From the NCBI GenBank assembly GCA_963693085.1, contig OY856411.1:64539001-64603000 (forward strand): a stretch of DNA of 64,000 bases, given 5' to 3'. The position numbers and the translations under genes were made by a program. The notes below the pieces were generated by a model that saw only the letters and a list, made by a program, of their open reading frames with translations, was not told the origin of the DNA and did not search any database. This document shows, one piece after another, positions 12,401-24,479 of the stretch (within the stretch, counting starts at the first letter, position 1; each line of letters opens with the position of its first letter). The stretch comes from Alisma plantago-aquatica. Its lineage: Eukaryota; Streptophyta; Magnoliopsida; Alismatales; Alismataceae.

Positions 12401-14286
12401 CGTAATTCGCGCACAAAACAGAAAATATTCAAACGCCTGAGTTTATTAATGATAAATAAATGAAATCCTACTCACATTGATTTGGTCTATCCGGATTCGT
12501 CCGGAACTGCGTCCAAGGCCAGTTTTCGGATGATTTTTGAGTCTTCTTCTATCTTGGACTTTTCCAGTATTCTGCACGGACTGACTCATCAATAAACTGC
12601 TCTCCTTCAGTTTCATCTTTCATTTTCACTTGAGATGCTACTCTCCTCCTCAAGCCAGCACTAACTAGCAGTAGGTGCAAATATTAGATTAATTAAGCAC
12701 ATTTCAGCTACTGAAAACCGTTAGCTATGTACTTTACAGAATATACTCCAAATATTACTCACAGATATATGTAAAGTTTACTAAATATACATAGAGATAT
12801 AAGCTCAAACCCAACTTGGTTAGAATAATCAACATGTATTCCATTCTTCGGGTTATATTCCAAAAGAGATCCAATGAAATTCAAACCTCTTCATATTATC
12901 TCTCCCTCATGTTAGTTTAGGTACACCTGTTCCACTTATAGCTTCGTGCCCCTAGGTGTGTGCCTTAGCAAGTATAAGAAATTCACTGATGGCAAATATT
13001 GCTAGCAGCCACACCACAAGGTACACCATGTTAAGCCTGAGTAATAATCATGGTGATTACCTCATTATCGGAGCTAGTACTCCATAGAAGAGATCTGGTA
13101 TCTTCTTGTTTTTCAGCCTCCATCCATGGCGACTTAGGCGAGGAAGACCTACCTGGCGGGTTGGTGGTTGTGAGCGGAACGCTGGTGAGAGACACCTTGG
13201 TGGATTTCACAGCTAACCACCCGGAGTCCAGTCTCGTCCCACCAATCCCAGCTTCCACAACCACCATTGTTGCTGTTCCGAGTGTTGGCCGCTGCTCCAT
13301 ATAGCAGCTGTTGCTGCTCTGGTTAGGGGTGTCGCCCCTAGCTATCTGGGAAAATCATAGAGCAAGGAGAAGGATAGGGGAACAAGCACTTCGAATTTGA
13401 ACCTAGGCCTCAAGGCCGGAGGTGCTAGTGCCATACGCCTGGTGCTACTCACACTAACTCTCCCCCTGGCCGGCGGCATAGCTTGCTGCTGCTGCAGCTG
13501 TGGGCCGGCGCTGCTGCTGGATGGGTGGTGCTAGGGCGCCACTAGGGCACAAGGAAGGAGGATAGGAAGACGAGGCTGCGGAATCGAAGCTAGGAAGCAT
13601 GAATCGGCCGCCACTGCTCGACTGTTGGTCAGCATGCTGTTGGCCGCAGATATCGGGGCGCCGCCCTAGCTGGTGGTTGAGCCGCGGGTAGAGCAAAGGA
13701 AGGGGAAGGAAAGATGGAGGTGGAGAGAGCTTGGTTGCTCGCTAAATCGCCCTAACTCACCTTGCTCCTCTCCCATCTGCTATGGACGATCAAGCGCAGC
13801 TGTGCGCTGTTCGGGCGCCACATTAGGCATTCTGTTCTATCAGTCAGGGAGAAGAGAAGATAAGTTACAGGAAAAGAAAAATCAACCGACCCACTAAAGG
13901 GGTGAAAGATTGGAAAAATTGCATCTCAAGTCCAACATTCTCAAAAATGCCATAACTATGGCCTCGGGGGTCCGATTTGGATGATTTCTTTTGCATCGTT
14001 TCAAGTGCGAGGTTCTCTACACCCTCAAAGCAAGAAATAATCCTAATTGGATTGTATCACCTGATCAAAGTGCTAAACACATAAATGAGACCTAACTCAA
14101 CTTAATTAACATATCAATCATCACTTCTATAATCATTAATTACCTCAGATGATTAAATCTCAACTATTGATTCACCAGTTAGCTAATCTTGATTAACCAT
14201 GATATTTAACAGTATACTTAGCACTAATCAAGGTGATTCACGCTAATCAAGATATTTACTGACTAAGCTTGGAATGGGTCATAACA

Positions 14287-14301
14287 ATCTCCTTCCCTTA
14301 T
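14287..14301 (-). other. Polypurine tract of the Tekay-type element
   Basis: On the minus strand the sequence directly before the 3' LTR reads ATAAGGGAAGGAGAT. This is the expected plus-strand primer position for reverse transcription and confirms the minus orientation. Confidence 0.8.
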
Positions 14302-14322
14302 AAGAATTTCGTCCCGAAATTC

Positions 14323-15780
14323 CTAAAAGAGAAAAGGAAACTTGTTACGCATCTCAAATTCAAGCTCCCACGTACCTTCCTCTAGATTATGGTTCCTCCA
14401 CAGAACTTTCACTAATGGTATCTCACGATTCTTGAGTTTCTTGATCCTTCGATCAATTATCTGTATTGGTCTCTCAACATAGGACACATCTGACCTGAGC
14501 TGTGTAGGTTTTGGGTCCACTATCTTCTCTGTACCAGGGTAACATTTCTTAAGCATATACACATGAAACATATCATGAAGATTAGACAATTCAGATGGCA
14601 ATTCTAACCTATAGGCTACAGGTCCAATCCTCTCAATAATAGGATACGGGCCCATAAACCTAGGAGTCAGTTTGTCTCTCCTGCCAAACCTCAACACTCC
14701 TTTCCATGGTGAAACTTTCAAGTACACTTCATCACCAACCTCAAACTCTAAGAGGTCAACGTCTCATCTCAACATAACTTCCTCAAGAATCTGAATGGCC
14801 CCTTTCTGACTGATTGTTAGTTTGTGCATGGAAAGTTGTACATAATCTCAACTTTGTGCCCGAAGCACGATACAACTGATTTTAAAAATCTGGATGTGAA
14901 CTTAGGATCTCTATCAGATATAATTGAAACTGGGGTACCATGCAACCTGAGTATCTCATCCATATATATCTTAACCAACTTTGGGACATCAAAGGTTGAC
15001 TTAATATGAAGATAGTAAGCAGACTTAATTAGTCTATCCACCATCACTCATATCGAGTCACAACCTCTAGGTGTCCTGGGCAACCCTATCACAAAATCTA
15101 TTGTGATATGTTCCCATTTTTATTCTGGTGTAAGAAAAGATTGTAAGATACATGTAGGTTTCTGGTGCTCAGCCTTAACCTGCTGACACACTTTGCACTT
15201 AACCACATACTCAGCTACATCCCTCTTCATACCAGGTCACCAGTACAACTCCTTGAGATTCATGTACATCTTGGTGTTGCCTGGTTGCATGGCATACATC
15301 GATGCATGTGCTTCCTCAAGAGTTTGTTCTTTCAAATCACTATCTCGAGGTACGTGCAACATATCATGCTGATACAACACACCATCATCTGGAAACCTGA
15401 ACTCTGGTCTTTACCCCATGTCATGCCATGCATGATTTGATGTAACTCACTGTCACCCTGATGTAGTTCTTTGATCTGATCATAAGAAGTAGGCTTGACT
15501 TGCATATGTGCAATCAAACCACTCTGCTCTGTCACCCCTAAGTCTAAGTTCAACTTCTGCATCTCTATTAGCTAGTCTCTCTTGAAACATGCCATAGAGA
15601 ATGCATTAGCTACAAAACTAAACTTCCTTCTTAGGGAATTAGCTACCACATTCGCCTTCCTAGGGTGACAATCTATCGTCACATCATAAGGATAGTGACG
15701 CCATGACTTAAGAGCATGAACTATAGCAGCTAACTTCAGATCATATATCGGGTAATACTCCTCATTCTATGGTACTTGCT
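14323..15780 (-). pseudogene. pol: Tekay pol remnant: partial RNase H, integrase, chromodomain
   Basis: Reading from 15780 down, an RNase H beginning (LAAIVHALKSWRHYP) jumps directly to CHPRKANVVANSLRRK, so the RNase H core is deleted. The integrase zinc-binding region follows (KCKVCQQVKAEHQKP). There the second histidine of the usual HHCC motif reads Gln (MYAMQPG) and in-frame stops occur. The catalytic core keeps TIDFVIGLPR and SDRDPKFTSRF (14817-15047). Then comes a frameshift plus a deletion of much of the integrase between LEEVMLR and LEFEVGDEVYLK. The last frame (14323-14727) is intact over 134 codons: the GPY/F-type region (GPYPIIERIGPVAYRL) and a chromodomain (VKVLWRNHNLEEGTWE). Chromodomains of this lineage steer insertion to heterochromatin. 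The protein is not functional as it stands. Confidence 0.9.
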
Positions 15781-17942
15781 TCTTGTTATTACTTGTAAGA
15801 ATTTATTTCATAATGCACTTCACTTATTTTGTATTTCTCCTTTTATTCAAAGCACACTTGTTACATTTCAAATTTATATCTCACTCTTTTATCTAAGTCA
15901 TTTTCATGTTATTTATCTACCTTCAAACCCTGAATTTTATCAGTGCTAGCTTACCAATCATAGTGCAAATCTCATGATTTTTGTTTTATAAGGATGCTAG
16001 TATTCAAGGTCAAATCACTGGTGATATCCCTTGAACTACTACAACCCTAAACATTCTAGGGTTTGGTCCTTATCAATAACATAGCGTTATTGTGATGTGA
16101 CTATGTTCCCTTAGTTTGAAATTCAAACTTTAGATCTCATAAGTTTTACTAAATTCTTCCTTATCTTATCACTGGAATTTCCTTTCTCTTATTTGTTCTG
16201 GACTTTGGTATTTCCATGATATCTCTTCAATTTAATGGAAGCTTATAACGTAACATGAATATCATTTCAAACTGGACAAGCCATATATTCAGGTATTGCA
16301 AATATCAAGAGATTCAACATAATAAGCATGCATGCAGATTTCAACTTCTTAAATAATCTAATTACATTTTCACTTGTAATTTACTGAGAAATCAATATCA
16401 ATATGCATGCAGGCAGACTGGAATTCTCAAATAAACAGAATGCATGTCAATTTGGCACTTTATACACTAAAATCGTGCAATTGAACTGTTAAGCATCACA
16501 CATCTTATACTGAGAAATTCTTATATCATGCATTCATTTTCTAAGTTATGTGTTTGTTCTTTATTTTAAAAACTAGTTTGTTAGTCTATAGAGACTTAGA
16601 ATCCAAAGATAGTATGTATGAATGCACTAAACTTTATAATAAAGATATACATGCCATACTCTCAATTATGTCATGTAATCCTCATTCCTTAATCAAGGTC
16701 ATCCTTTCTAACATTTCTTTTTATCCAACTAAGTTTCTTGTCCTGGTCTTATGATTTTCATAAGACTCTTTATTTCTATGCACTTATTGTATATTCAACT
16801 CCTTTCTTCTATTTTCCCTTTGCTTTGAAGTATATAAAAAATTATTTTACTCTATTACATGATCCATTCCAAAGTTAATTCTTACTATCTTAGCCACTAC
16901 ACACTTTTCTCCTATCTTTTTCATATTCTCATATTTAGAGTTCATAAAATACAAATCAATAAATTTAATTTGAGCCTCATATCATGTTCATTCATTTTCA
17001 AATAAGGATTGCTCAAATAAGACTCCAACATTGGGTCTCTGATATTATTTCCAGCTACTTCTTAGCCGTTCTAATCTTTCCCTTATATCTCAACATCTTA
17101 GTGTATATACAATTTTTCACTATGATTCGGGTCTAAATTATCCAGAGTCTACATTTATTATATTTTTAATAGGAGTCATTAGATCCCAGTAACGCATCCT
17201 GCCAGCCGAACCAGGCCGAACCTGTAGTCCTGAAGCCAAGAGCTACTCGGGATTAACCAACTCCCATTAATCTGAAACATGTGGAAAGAATATCCACTCA
17301 GGGCAAACTCATTTAAACATAATTTCTGATCTACTTAATACAAAGAATATAAACACTAAATAAATCATTTCATAACACACAACAATATAAAATAATCATG
17401 TTTATTCTACAAACTGAAAATCTAAATTCATGCATATAAGAGCATTTCTAATGATCTCCAATCAAATAAGCAATATAAACAAGAGTTGTATTGCATCCTA
17501 TATTTAATCTCTTACTCCTGTATTAATTTCCAGTTTCTTAACCCTAAGATTTCTAGGGTTTCTCTGTAGCCTATCCTTCCTCTGCATACCTGGCCTGGGC
17601 ATCCAGAGAAGAATAGACAGAGTAGCTTGATACTGGTCAATCTAAGTATTCAGACACCTGGCCAAGGTATCTAAACACTCAGACCTCCCAGAGCTAAAGA
17701 CACATCATTTCTTATCCATCTTAATTATAATACTCTCTTTTGATCCTAATGATCCCTGATAACTCAGCTTAAACTCTCAACTTGATTCTCGTGACCACGT
17801 CCTCTTCCTGCCATCTGCAATAGTATAACAGAACACTTCCTATTAGAAAATTGCAGTTAGAAGGAAGACACTTAAGTCCTAATCCTATTGGTCTCTTATC
17901 GTCCCCTGGCCTTGACTTAGAGTATTCATATACTCAACCTAT
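15781..17942 (-). other. Internal part of the Tekay-type element without recognisable gag or RT
   Basis: No gag, protease or reverse-transcriptase motif is visible on either strand. Around 16400-16540 the order GCATGTCAATTTGGCAC, CGTGCAATTGAAC and ATCATGCATTCA loosely parallels a stretch of this element's own LTR (about 11750-11860). Part of the body may thus derive from a related LTR rather than from coding sequence. The stretch next to the primer site is probably the 5' untranslated leader. Confidence 0.5.
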
Positions 17943-17954
17943 GCTCTGATACCA
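17943..17954 (-). other. Primer binding site, initiator-tRNA-Met type
   Basis: The minus strand reads TGGTATCAGAGC, matching the 3' end of plant initiator tRNA-Met, five bases after the 5' LTR end. Its intactness means the copy could still be reverse-transcribed if enzymes were supplied in trans. Confidence 0.9.
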
Positions 17955-18881
17955 AAAGATGTCACACCCCGATCTCGCATTACCCACAAATCACGAGATT
18001 AGGGCGCGACGGAGGGATTATCACATAAACAAATCACTGAGAACTTTTTCTTTTTAACACCTCGTAATGATATTCGGATATTGCTGTAAACTAAAACATA
18101 ATAAACTATTGCGGAAGCATTTCAATTAAACTGGCTAGAGAATATAAACAGAGTTTACAACATGTAACATTGTTTAACAGAAAGTAAACATAACAGTTAA
18201 TTTACATCTTTTACACATTCGCCATACATACTCTCTCTCACCCACACCATGTCCCAAGGACCGAGGGGAAAGGACTAAGAGACCTCTAACTACTAACTAC
18301 GTATACCATCTACAGACTAAGTGTTAGGATGAAAGGATCCTTTAGATTTCCTGCTGTTGATGATGACCTGAAAATGTTTTGAGTAGAGGTATGAGCCTAC
18401 TCACTCAGTGAATAGCATTTCATTTAGCTATCACTAAACAACTCATCAGGTTTATGAAATTGAAATAAACATACATACAGTACAAGCAGGGCAGTTCTAA
18501 TGACATAGCAGATTATAGAATATAATCGCATTTCGATGCAACAATAGATAATTTAAACAAATAAACAAATATAATGAATTGGCACAAAAGTTCGGATAAT
18601 ATTAATTTACTGTGATCCTATATGATTACATATTTATATTATTATGCCCTAATCATATGCAGTGTACCCTGCATATAAAGATCCGTAGCGAACTACGATC
18701 CCACCGTACAAGACTTAGCGACACACCCGGGAAATGCTAAGTCTGACGCCAGCCCTGCTCTACCACAGGACCCCAGGCTCTCCGGCCTGACTCATAGGCT
18801 CTACGGCCTCAAGGCACTACTCTGAGTGCTCTAGACTCCTCCTCTAACCTGAGTACACAGGCGGAGAGTCTCACCGGGTTA

Positions 18882-19021
18882 CCGCCGTGACACAAGCACG
18901 GATGATGTTGGATAACCCCCATTTTTCCTCCAGTGCCATCGTGACACAAGCACGATTGTTGTTGGACACTGCCTCTCTTTCCTTGTGTGTCCATGACACA
19001 AGCACGGATGATGTTGCAACA
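18882..19021. repeat. Same minisatellite in the Tekay 5' LTR
   Basis: TGACACAAGCAC starts at 18888, 18942 and 18994 (periods 54 and 52). Unit number and order match the other LTR, so the array was already three units long when the element inserted. Confidence 0.8.
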
Positions 19022-19818
19022 CGAGTTTCACCCCTAAGAAGCAGATATGTCAAAGGGGTTCTACGGTGTTAGGGCACCTAAGTCTATTAACTGATTAACA
19101 TATAAACATTTAAACATGAATATCACATTTACTGATTTCATATCAGATCACAATACACTGTCGTTCTAAACCGACAGAGCAATATACTTCAAATCATTGT
19201 AATTTCTGAGAAATTCTCATACCATGCATTCAGGCAAATTAGAAATGCATAAATAACCCAACTTATTTCAGTTTGGCACATAAATAGTGAATTTACGCAA
19301 TTGAACATCTTATTGCACAAATTAAAGAAATTTACTTCACATATGAGAATCATACTCAACAATTATCAATTCGCTAAAATTCTCGAAAAACATGCACATT
19401 AACCCAAATCCTGGTTTGTGCATCACTTAACTCAACTAAGAGTTAATTACCTATCACAACACAATTTAATAACAATACTTGAGAATTTCTGGAATAATTC
19501 AGAGAAATGTGCCATTCCATGTAAATATCAATTTACACATATTAACGTTAAAAGATATATGCAATTAGGGTTTTATTGCATATTTTTATTTATTCATATC
19601 AACTTTGACATCGTACATCTGATAATTTATCAGAAATCCCTATTGTCTGGGTTCATACCCAAATCATACCATTTTCAGACATGAATTTCTAATTTCAACA
19701 TTCAAATGAGCAATTTAGGTTCCAATGAACCATATAAATCTACTGATTCAATCCATATTGTTCAAATGCTAAATTTAATCATCTAACAGTGTCTAGAAGC
19801 ATTTTATGAACTAAAAAG

Positions 19819-19867
19819 GTCGGGCGACGCCAAACGCTGCCCGACGCCTGATAACGCCTGTTATCAG
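19819..19867. other. Same hairpin pair in the Tekay 5' LTR
   Basis: Both stems at 12352-12400 are present here with unchanged arms, while nearby single-copy bases differ between the LTRs. Confidence 0.7.
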
Positions 19868-21757
19868 CGTAATTCACGCACAAAATAGAAAATATTCAAA
19901 CGCCTAAGTTTATTAATGATAAATAAATGAAATCCTACTCACATTGATTTGGTCTATCCGGATTCGTCCGGAACTGCGTCCAAGGCCATTTTTCGGGTGA
20001 TTTTGAGTCTTCTTCTATCTTGGACTTTTCCAGTATTCTGCACGGACTCACTCATCAATAAACTGCTCTCCTTCAGTTTCATCTTTCATTTTCACTTGAG
20101 ATGCTACTCTCCTCCTCAAGCCAGCACTAACTAGCAGTAGGTGCAAACATTAGATTAATTAAGCACATTTCAGCTACTGAAAATCGTTAGCTATGTACTT
20201 TACAGAATATACTCCAAATATTACTCACAGATATATGTAAAGCTTACTAAATATACATAGAGATATAAGCTCAAACCCAACTTGGTTAGAATAATCAACA
20301 TGTATTCCATTCTTCGGGTTATATTCCAAAAGCGATCCAATGAAATTCAAACCTCTTAATATTATCTCTCCCTCATGTTAGTTTAGGTATACCTATTCCA
20401 CTTATAGATTCGTGCCCCTAGGTGTGTGCCTTAGCAAGTATAAGAAATTCACTGATGGCAAATATTGCTAGCAGCCACATCACAAGGTACACCATGTTAA
20501 GCCTGAGTAATAATCATGGCGATTACCTCATTATCGGAGCTAGTACTCCATAGAAGAGATCTGGTATCTTCTTGTTTTTCAGCCTCCATCCATGGCGACT
20601 TAGGCGAGGAAGACCTGTCTGGCGGGTTGGTGGTCGTGAGCTGAACGCTGGTGAGAGACACCTCGGTGGATTTCACAGCTAACCACCCGGAGTCCAGTCT
20701 CGTCCCACCAATCCCAGCTTCCACAACCACCATTGTTGCTGTTCCGAGTGTTGGCCGCTGCTCCATATAGCAGCTGTTGCTGCTCTGGTTAGGGGCGTCG
20801 CCCCTAGCTATCTGGGAAAATCATAGAGCAAGGAGAAGGATAGGGGAACAAGCACTTCGAATTTGAACCTAGGCCTCAAGGCCGGAGGTGCTAGTGCCAT
20901 ACGCCTGGTGCTACTCACCCTAACTCTCCCCCTGGCCGGCGGCGTAGCTTGCTGCTGCTGCAGCTGTGGGCCGGCGCTGCTGCTGGATGGGTGGTGCTAG
21001 GGCGCCACTAGGGCACAAGGAAGGAGGAGAGGAAGACGAGGCTGCAGAATCGAAGCTAGGAAGCATGAATCGGCCGCCACTGCTCGACTGTTGGTCAGCA
21101 TGCTGTTGGCCGCAGCTATCGGGGCACCGCCCTAGCTGGTGGTTGAGCCGCGGGTAGAGAAAAGGAAGGGGAAGGAAAGATGGAGGTGGAGAGAGCTTGG
21201 TTGCTCGCTAAATCGCCCTAACTCACCTTGCTCCTCTCCCATCTGCTACGGATGATCAAGCGCAGCTGTGCGCTGTTCGGGCGCCGCATTAGGCGTTCTG
21301 TTCTATCGGTCAGGGAGAAGAGAAGATAAGTTACAGGAAAAGAAAAATCAACCGACCCACTAAAGGGGTGAAAGATTGGAAAAATTGCATCTCAAGTCCA
21401 ACATTCTCAAAAATGCCATAACTATGGCCTCGGGGGTCCGAGTTGGATGATTTCTTTTGCATCGTTTCAAGCGCGAGGTTCTCTACACCCTCAAAGCAAG
21501 AAATAATCCTAATTGGATTGTATCACCTGATCAAAGTGCTAAACACATAAATGAGACCTAACTCAACTTAATTAACATATCAATCATCACTTCTATAATC
21601 ATTAATTACCTCAGATGATTAAATCTCAACTATTGATTCACCAGTTAGCTAATCTTGATTAACCATGATGTTTAACAGTATACTTAGCACTAATCAAGGT
21701 GATTCACGCTAATCAAGATATTTACTGACTAAGCTTGGAATGGGTCATAACAGGATG

Positions 21758-22045
21758 TGACTAGAATGACTGACCCACTGGAGGTAGGGGCTAAAAATAT
21801 ATTTATAGGATACTAAGAGATGCACTTTTATCACACACACAACTCTCTCGCAAGCACATGGGGTTCAGATTGCAGCATAGAGAGTAGGCAAGTTAGGGGT
21901 TGATCCACGAGGAGTGGGGTAGGATGGCAAGCTGGGGTTACTTATTAGGGTTTCTCAGGAAAGGTATTAGGGAATTTAGGGTTTGATTGGGGGGGTTTGT
22001 TATGCAATCCTATTTTAGGGATTCATCATGTGTCTATTGCACTTT
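21758..22045 (-). repeat. Left piece of an old Athila-like LTR (interrupted by A1)
   Basis: GTTAGGGGTTGATCCACGAG near 21893-21912 resembles the reverse complement of the LTR end region of Athila-like elements, as in A1 near 24265-24290. The piece would continue at 52351, beyond element A1. The similarity is short, so its left limit is unclear; the Tekay insertion adjoins it. Confidence 0.4.
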
Positions 22046-22414
22046 AATCACATCTATACTTGTTAGATTATGTGTTATTTTCCTCAATATGCATATTTAT
22101 GTCAAATGCATTTATGGATGTTCTTTGCATGTTTTTCAGGTACTTGGACCGTGCTTGAATGGATGAGAGATAGAAGATGATCATGGGGTTTCTCTACCCT
22201 TAGAGAGGCCCAAAGTGAAGTCAAAGGCTCCCTCAACCTACCCCTAGTGGCCAAGGGTCAAGCTAAAGCAAAGGTGTCCATGAGATCAAAGTTTGAAGCT
22301 CAACGAGCAAGAAAAGCTCCCAGCATAGTTGTGAAGACAAGGAACTGTTATGCTGCAAGTGAAGAAATAATAGGTAAAATATCAATTTTGAAGCAGCTAC
22401 AGAAAATCCTCCAA

Positions 22415-22790
22415 CATGGTTGTGCTGCCCAGCACAGTCGTGCTACCACCATATACCACGATCGTGCCAACTAGCACAACCATGCTGCCACTTTTCCACC
22501 ACAGTTGTGCCACCCAGCACGGCCATGCCATATATCACCCAACATTGTTGTGTTGCCCAGCACGGCCATGCTACCATCCTCCACAATGGTTGTGCTTCCC
22601 AACAAGGTCGTGCTACCAGCCTCCAACATGGCCTTGTTGTCCAACACAGCCATGTCACCAGCAATTCAAAACCCAAAATCAACTTGTAACTTTTTTCCAT
22701 TTTCCACCTGGCCCATTCCATCCCACCATAGGCATGATGAACCCTAGCCAACACAGTTTTTTGCCCAGCACGGCCATGCCACATACAAAC
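22415..22790 (+). repeat. Irregular array of GTGCT...AGCACGGCCATG motifs in the A1 5' LTR
   Basis: Roughly a dozen short blocks of the kind TTGTGCTGCCCAGCAC or CACGGCCATGC alternate, spaced about 25-60 bp, many of them as imperfect inverted pairs. They create overlapping open frames in all directions (22416-22907) rich in Cys, His and Trp that are not genes. CACGACCGTG-like motifs are common in LTRs of plant Athila/Tat elements. Confidence 0.7.
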
Positions 22791-22847
22791 ATAGCACAAT
22801 TTTTCCATTGGTCTACCCATTTTACCCCCACTTGGCCTAGTGCTTCC

Positions 22848-22875
22848 CCACCACCTATATATACATAGGTGGTGG
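22848..22875 (+). promoter_or_regulatory. A1 LTR TATA box inside an 11 bp-arm palindrome
   Basis: CCACCACCTAT (22848-22858) and ATAGGTGGTGG (22865-22875) are perfect inverted arms around ATATAC, so the TATATATA box sits at the tip of a potential hairpin. In the 3' LTR the same place (31548-31575) keeps the left arm and the TATA box but the right arm has decayed. Confidence 0.6.
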
Positions 22876-24479
22876 CTAGAGCTCAATGTTAGATACTCCC
22901 TAGCCATCCTTAGCTCCCCATCTTTGCCTCTTAGTCATTCCACCTCATTTCCATCTCCATTCCACTCCATTTCACCATTTCCACTACCAAAACCCTAGTA
23001 TTCTAATGTTTTGGATACTTTCCACCATATATCCATGTCATCTACCTACCTTAGAGGGAGGTGATTAAGTTGCTTCTGCTAGGAGGTGGATAAGGATGAG
23101 TCTTCATTTAGCTCATTGTGATTTTTCACTCCTCTACTCATTCTTCATCCTTTCTTTTTGTATTCTCTTGTTCTATGAGTAGCTTGGCCCCTAAGGTGGG
23201 TTGTTTGGAGCCAAAATGTTAGTTTGATATCATGTTGGGATAAAATGATATGTAAACATTATAATTTCATTTGCTAATTATTATGTTCTACTTCTATCTC
23301 ATTCTTCATAAATTGCTTTGTGGTTTGTTCTTGAAATCGCCTAGATTCTAGGAAGATTGCTTATATGTGTATCTTTTTGTGAATTTCTCCTAAGTCTAAT
23401 TAATGAATCCCTAGTTAGCTACTCACCATCTTGATGTCAATCAATTATCCTAAACCTAGGTGAGAGACATAAGTAGCTAGTATAGTAGGATTTAGTATAA
23501 TTAGCTTGGATCCTTCTCAAGGCTAGAATGTGGGTGATGTGAGGTCTAAAACCTCACTTCCACCCTCCATTACTACCCTCGACCCCTAATTACCCTAATT
23601 GTTCCTATCCTATAAACCTAGGCTTGACTAGAACCTAAATAATTCCACCTAAACCTTATTCTAATTGATCCTCTTAAGAATAGGAAGGAGGTGTTAGGGA
23701 CTAGTTCCCCTATACACACCCTACCTTATCCATGGCTAGTTAGTAGTTTAAGGCAAATAAATAGCCTTTATATTGTTGTTCGGTTTGGTAATCTAAATGA
23801 AATAATAATGTTTGCATGTTATCATCCCAACCTAATTGACAAGTGCATCCCCCAAACAGCCCACCTTCTCTATTTGCATTAAAACCCTAACTGCCTTCCT
23901 GCTTAGCTAGTCTTTACTTAGTTACCTCTTTGCTTGCCTAATTAGTCTCTTGCCTTGTTCTTGCTTTGTTCTTTCTAGTTTATGTCTTTAATTTCCCTTT
24001 TTCCTTATTTTCTATTTTAATGTAGTGTAGATCTCTTCTTGCTTTCCTTAGTGTAGTTTGTTCTTTATCTTGCCCATCTTGTCATTTCTTGCTCATTAGA
24101 ATTAATTTTCTAGGGTAATTTAGGTTTTGACTGATTTATTCCTTTAATTGCTTGTTTGTTCAACCCTTAGTGTAGTCAAAAAATCAACCATAAAACCCTT
24201 CAACCCTAGACTCTACGGTAGGAACCTATCCAAAACTAACCTAGCACTAGTGCCCTCTTTCTCTCTTGGGTTTGACCCCTAACTTGTCACCCTCCTATCC
24301 TATAACATGACCTTGTGCACTTGTGGGTAAGTGTCTTAGTCTATGTGAGCAAGCCTAATAGGGATCTATAAGTTTGAAAGATACATAGTGTGTTCGAGCC
24401 CTTGAGGTTTGTGCATGTAGTCAAGATTCAATTGATTTAGGTGTGTATACCTCAAGGCGAGGAGAAACACCAAGCTTTT

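Larger units (their letters stand above)
10499..14286 (-). repeat. 3' LTR of the Tekay-type element (3788 bp)
   Basis: The boundaries are set by the GGATG target duplication on the left and by the sharp loss of similarity to the other LTR after GGTCATAACA on the right. At 3.8 kb it is long for the lineage. It contains a three-unit minisatellite (about 11421-11560), two adjacent hairpins (12352-12400) and a GC-rich section (about 13030-13880), while the rest is AT-rich. The GC-rich section holds minus-strand open frames of 89 codons (13031-13300) and 80 codons (13454-13696) with no recognisable domain. Confidence 0.95.
17960..21752 (-). repeat. 5' LTR of the Tekay-type element (3793 bp)
   Basis: It is colinear with the copy at 10499-14286 with scattered substitutions and a few one- to four-base indels. 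It is immediately followed by the GGATG duplication at 21753-21757. The 89-codon minus-strand frame recurs at 20497-20766. The 80-codon frame of the other copy is not retained intact here, so it is probably not selected coding sequence. Confidence 0.95.
10494..21757 (-). mobile_element. Tekay/Del-type Ty3/gypsy chromovirus, reduced non-autonomous copy
   Basis: Two long direct repeats (10499-14286 and 17960-21752) are flanked by the perfect 5 bp duplication GGATG at 10494-10498 and 21753-21757. On the coding (minus) strand each LTR starts TGTTATGACCC and ends GGGGTGTGACA. Minus orientation is fixed by the initiator-Met primer site beside the right LTR, the purine tract beside the left LTR, and the integrase and chromodomain frames. 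The element is 11.25 kb but the LTRs make up two thirds of it. The internal part (3.67 kb) keeps only fragments of RNase H, integrase and chromodomain; gag, protease and reverse transcriptase are missing. The LTRs differ by about 2% over the ~400 bp I compared, so the insertion is recent even though pol is badly decayed. Confidence 0.95.
22046..24472 (+). repeat. 5' LTR of A1
   Basis: It is colinear with 30897-32128 plus 51355-52350. Matching stretches include TCCTCAATATGCATA, GATGTTCTTTGCATG, TCCCTCAACCTA, TGGCCAAGGGTC, CCCCTAAGGTGGGTTGTTT and TTCAAGGCTAGAATGTGGG-type sequence. It contains an array of CGTG/CATG motifs (22415-22790) and a TATA box inside a palindrome (22848-22875). Confidence 0.85.

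Noticed and set aside
13031..13300. Candidate host gene (89 codons)
   Set aside because: The same frame lies at the same position in both LTRs, so it belongs to the element; kept only as a finding.
22028..22045. A1 LTR start at a TG (TGTGTCTATTGC)
   Set aside because: Similarity to the 3' LTR begins only at about 22046, so this stretch is more likely flanking DNA; the boundary remains uncertain.
22416..22907. Four to five overlapping open frames of 75-154 codons, Cys/His/Trp-rich
   Set aside because: They arise from the CGTG/CATG motif array of the A1 LTR on both strands; no domain, and disrupted in the other LTR.
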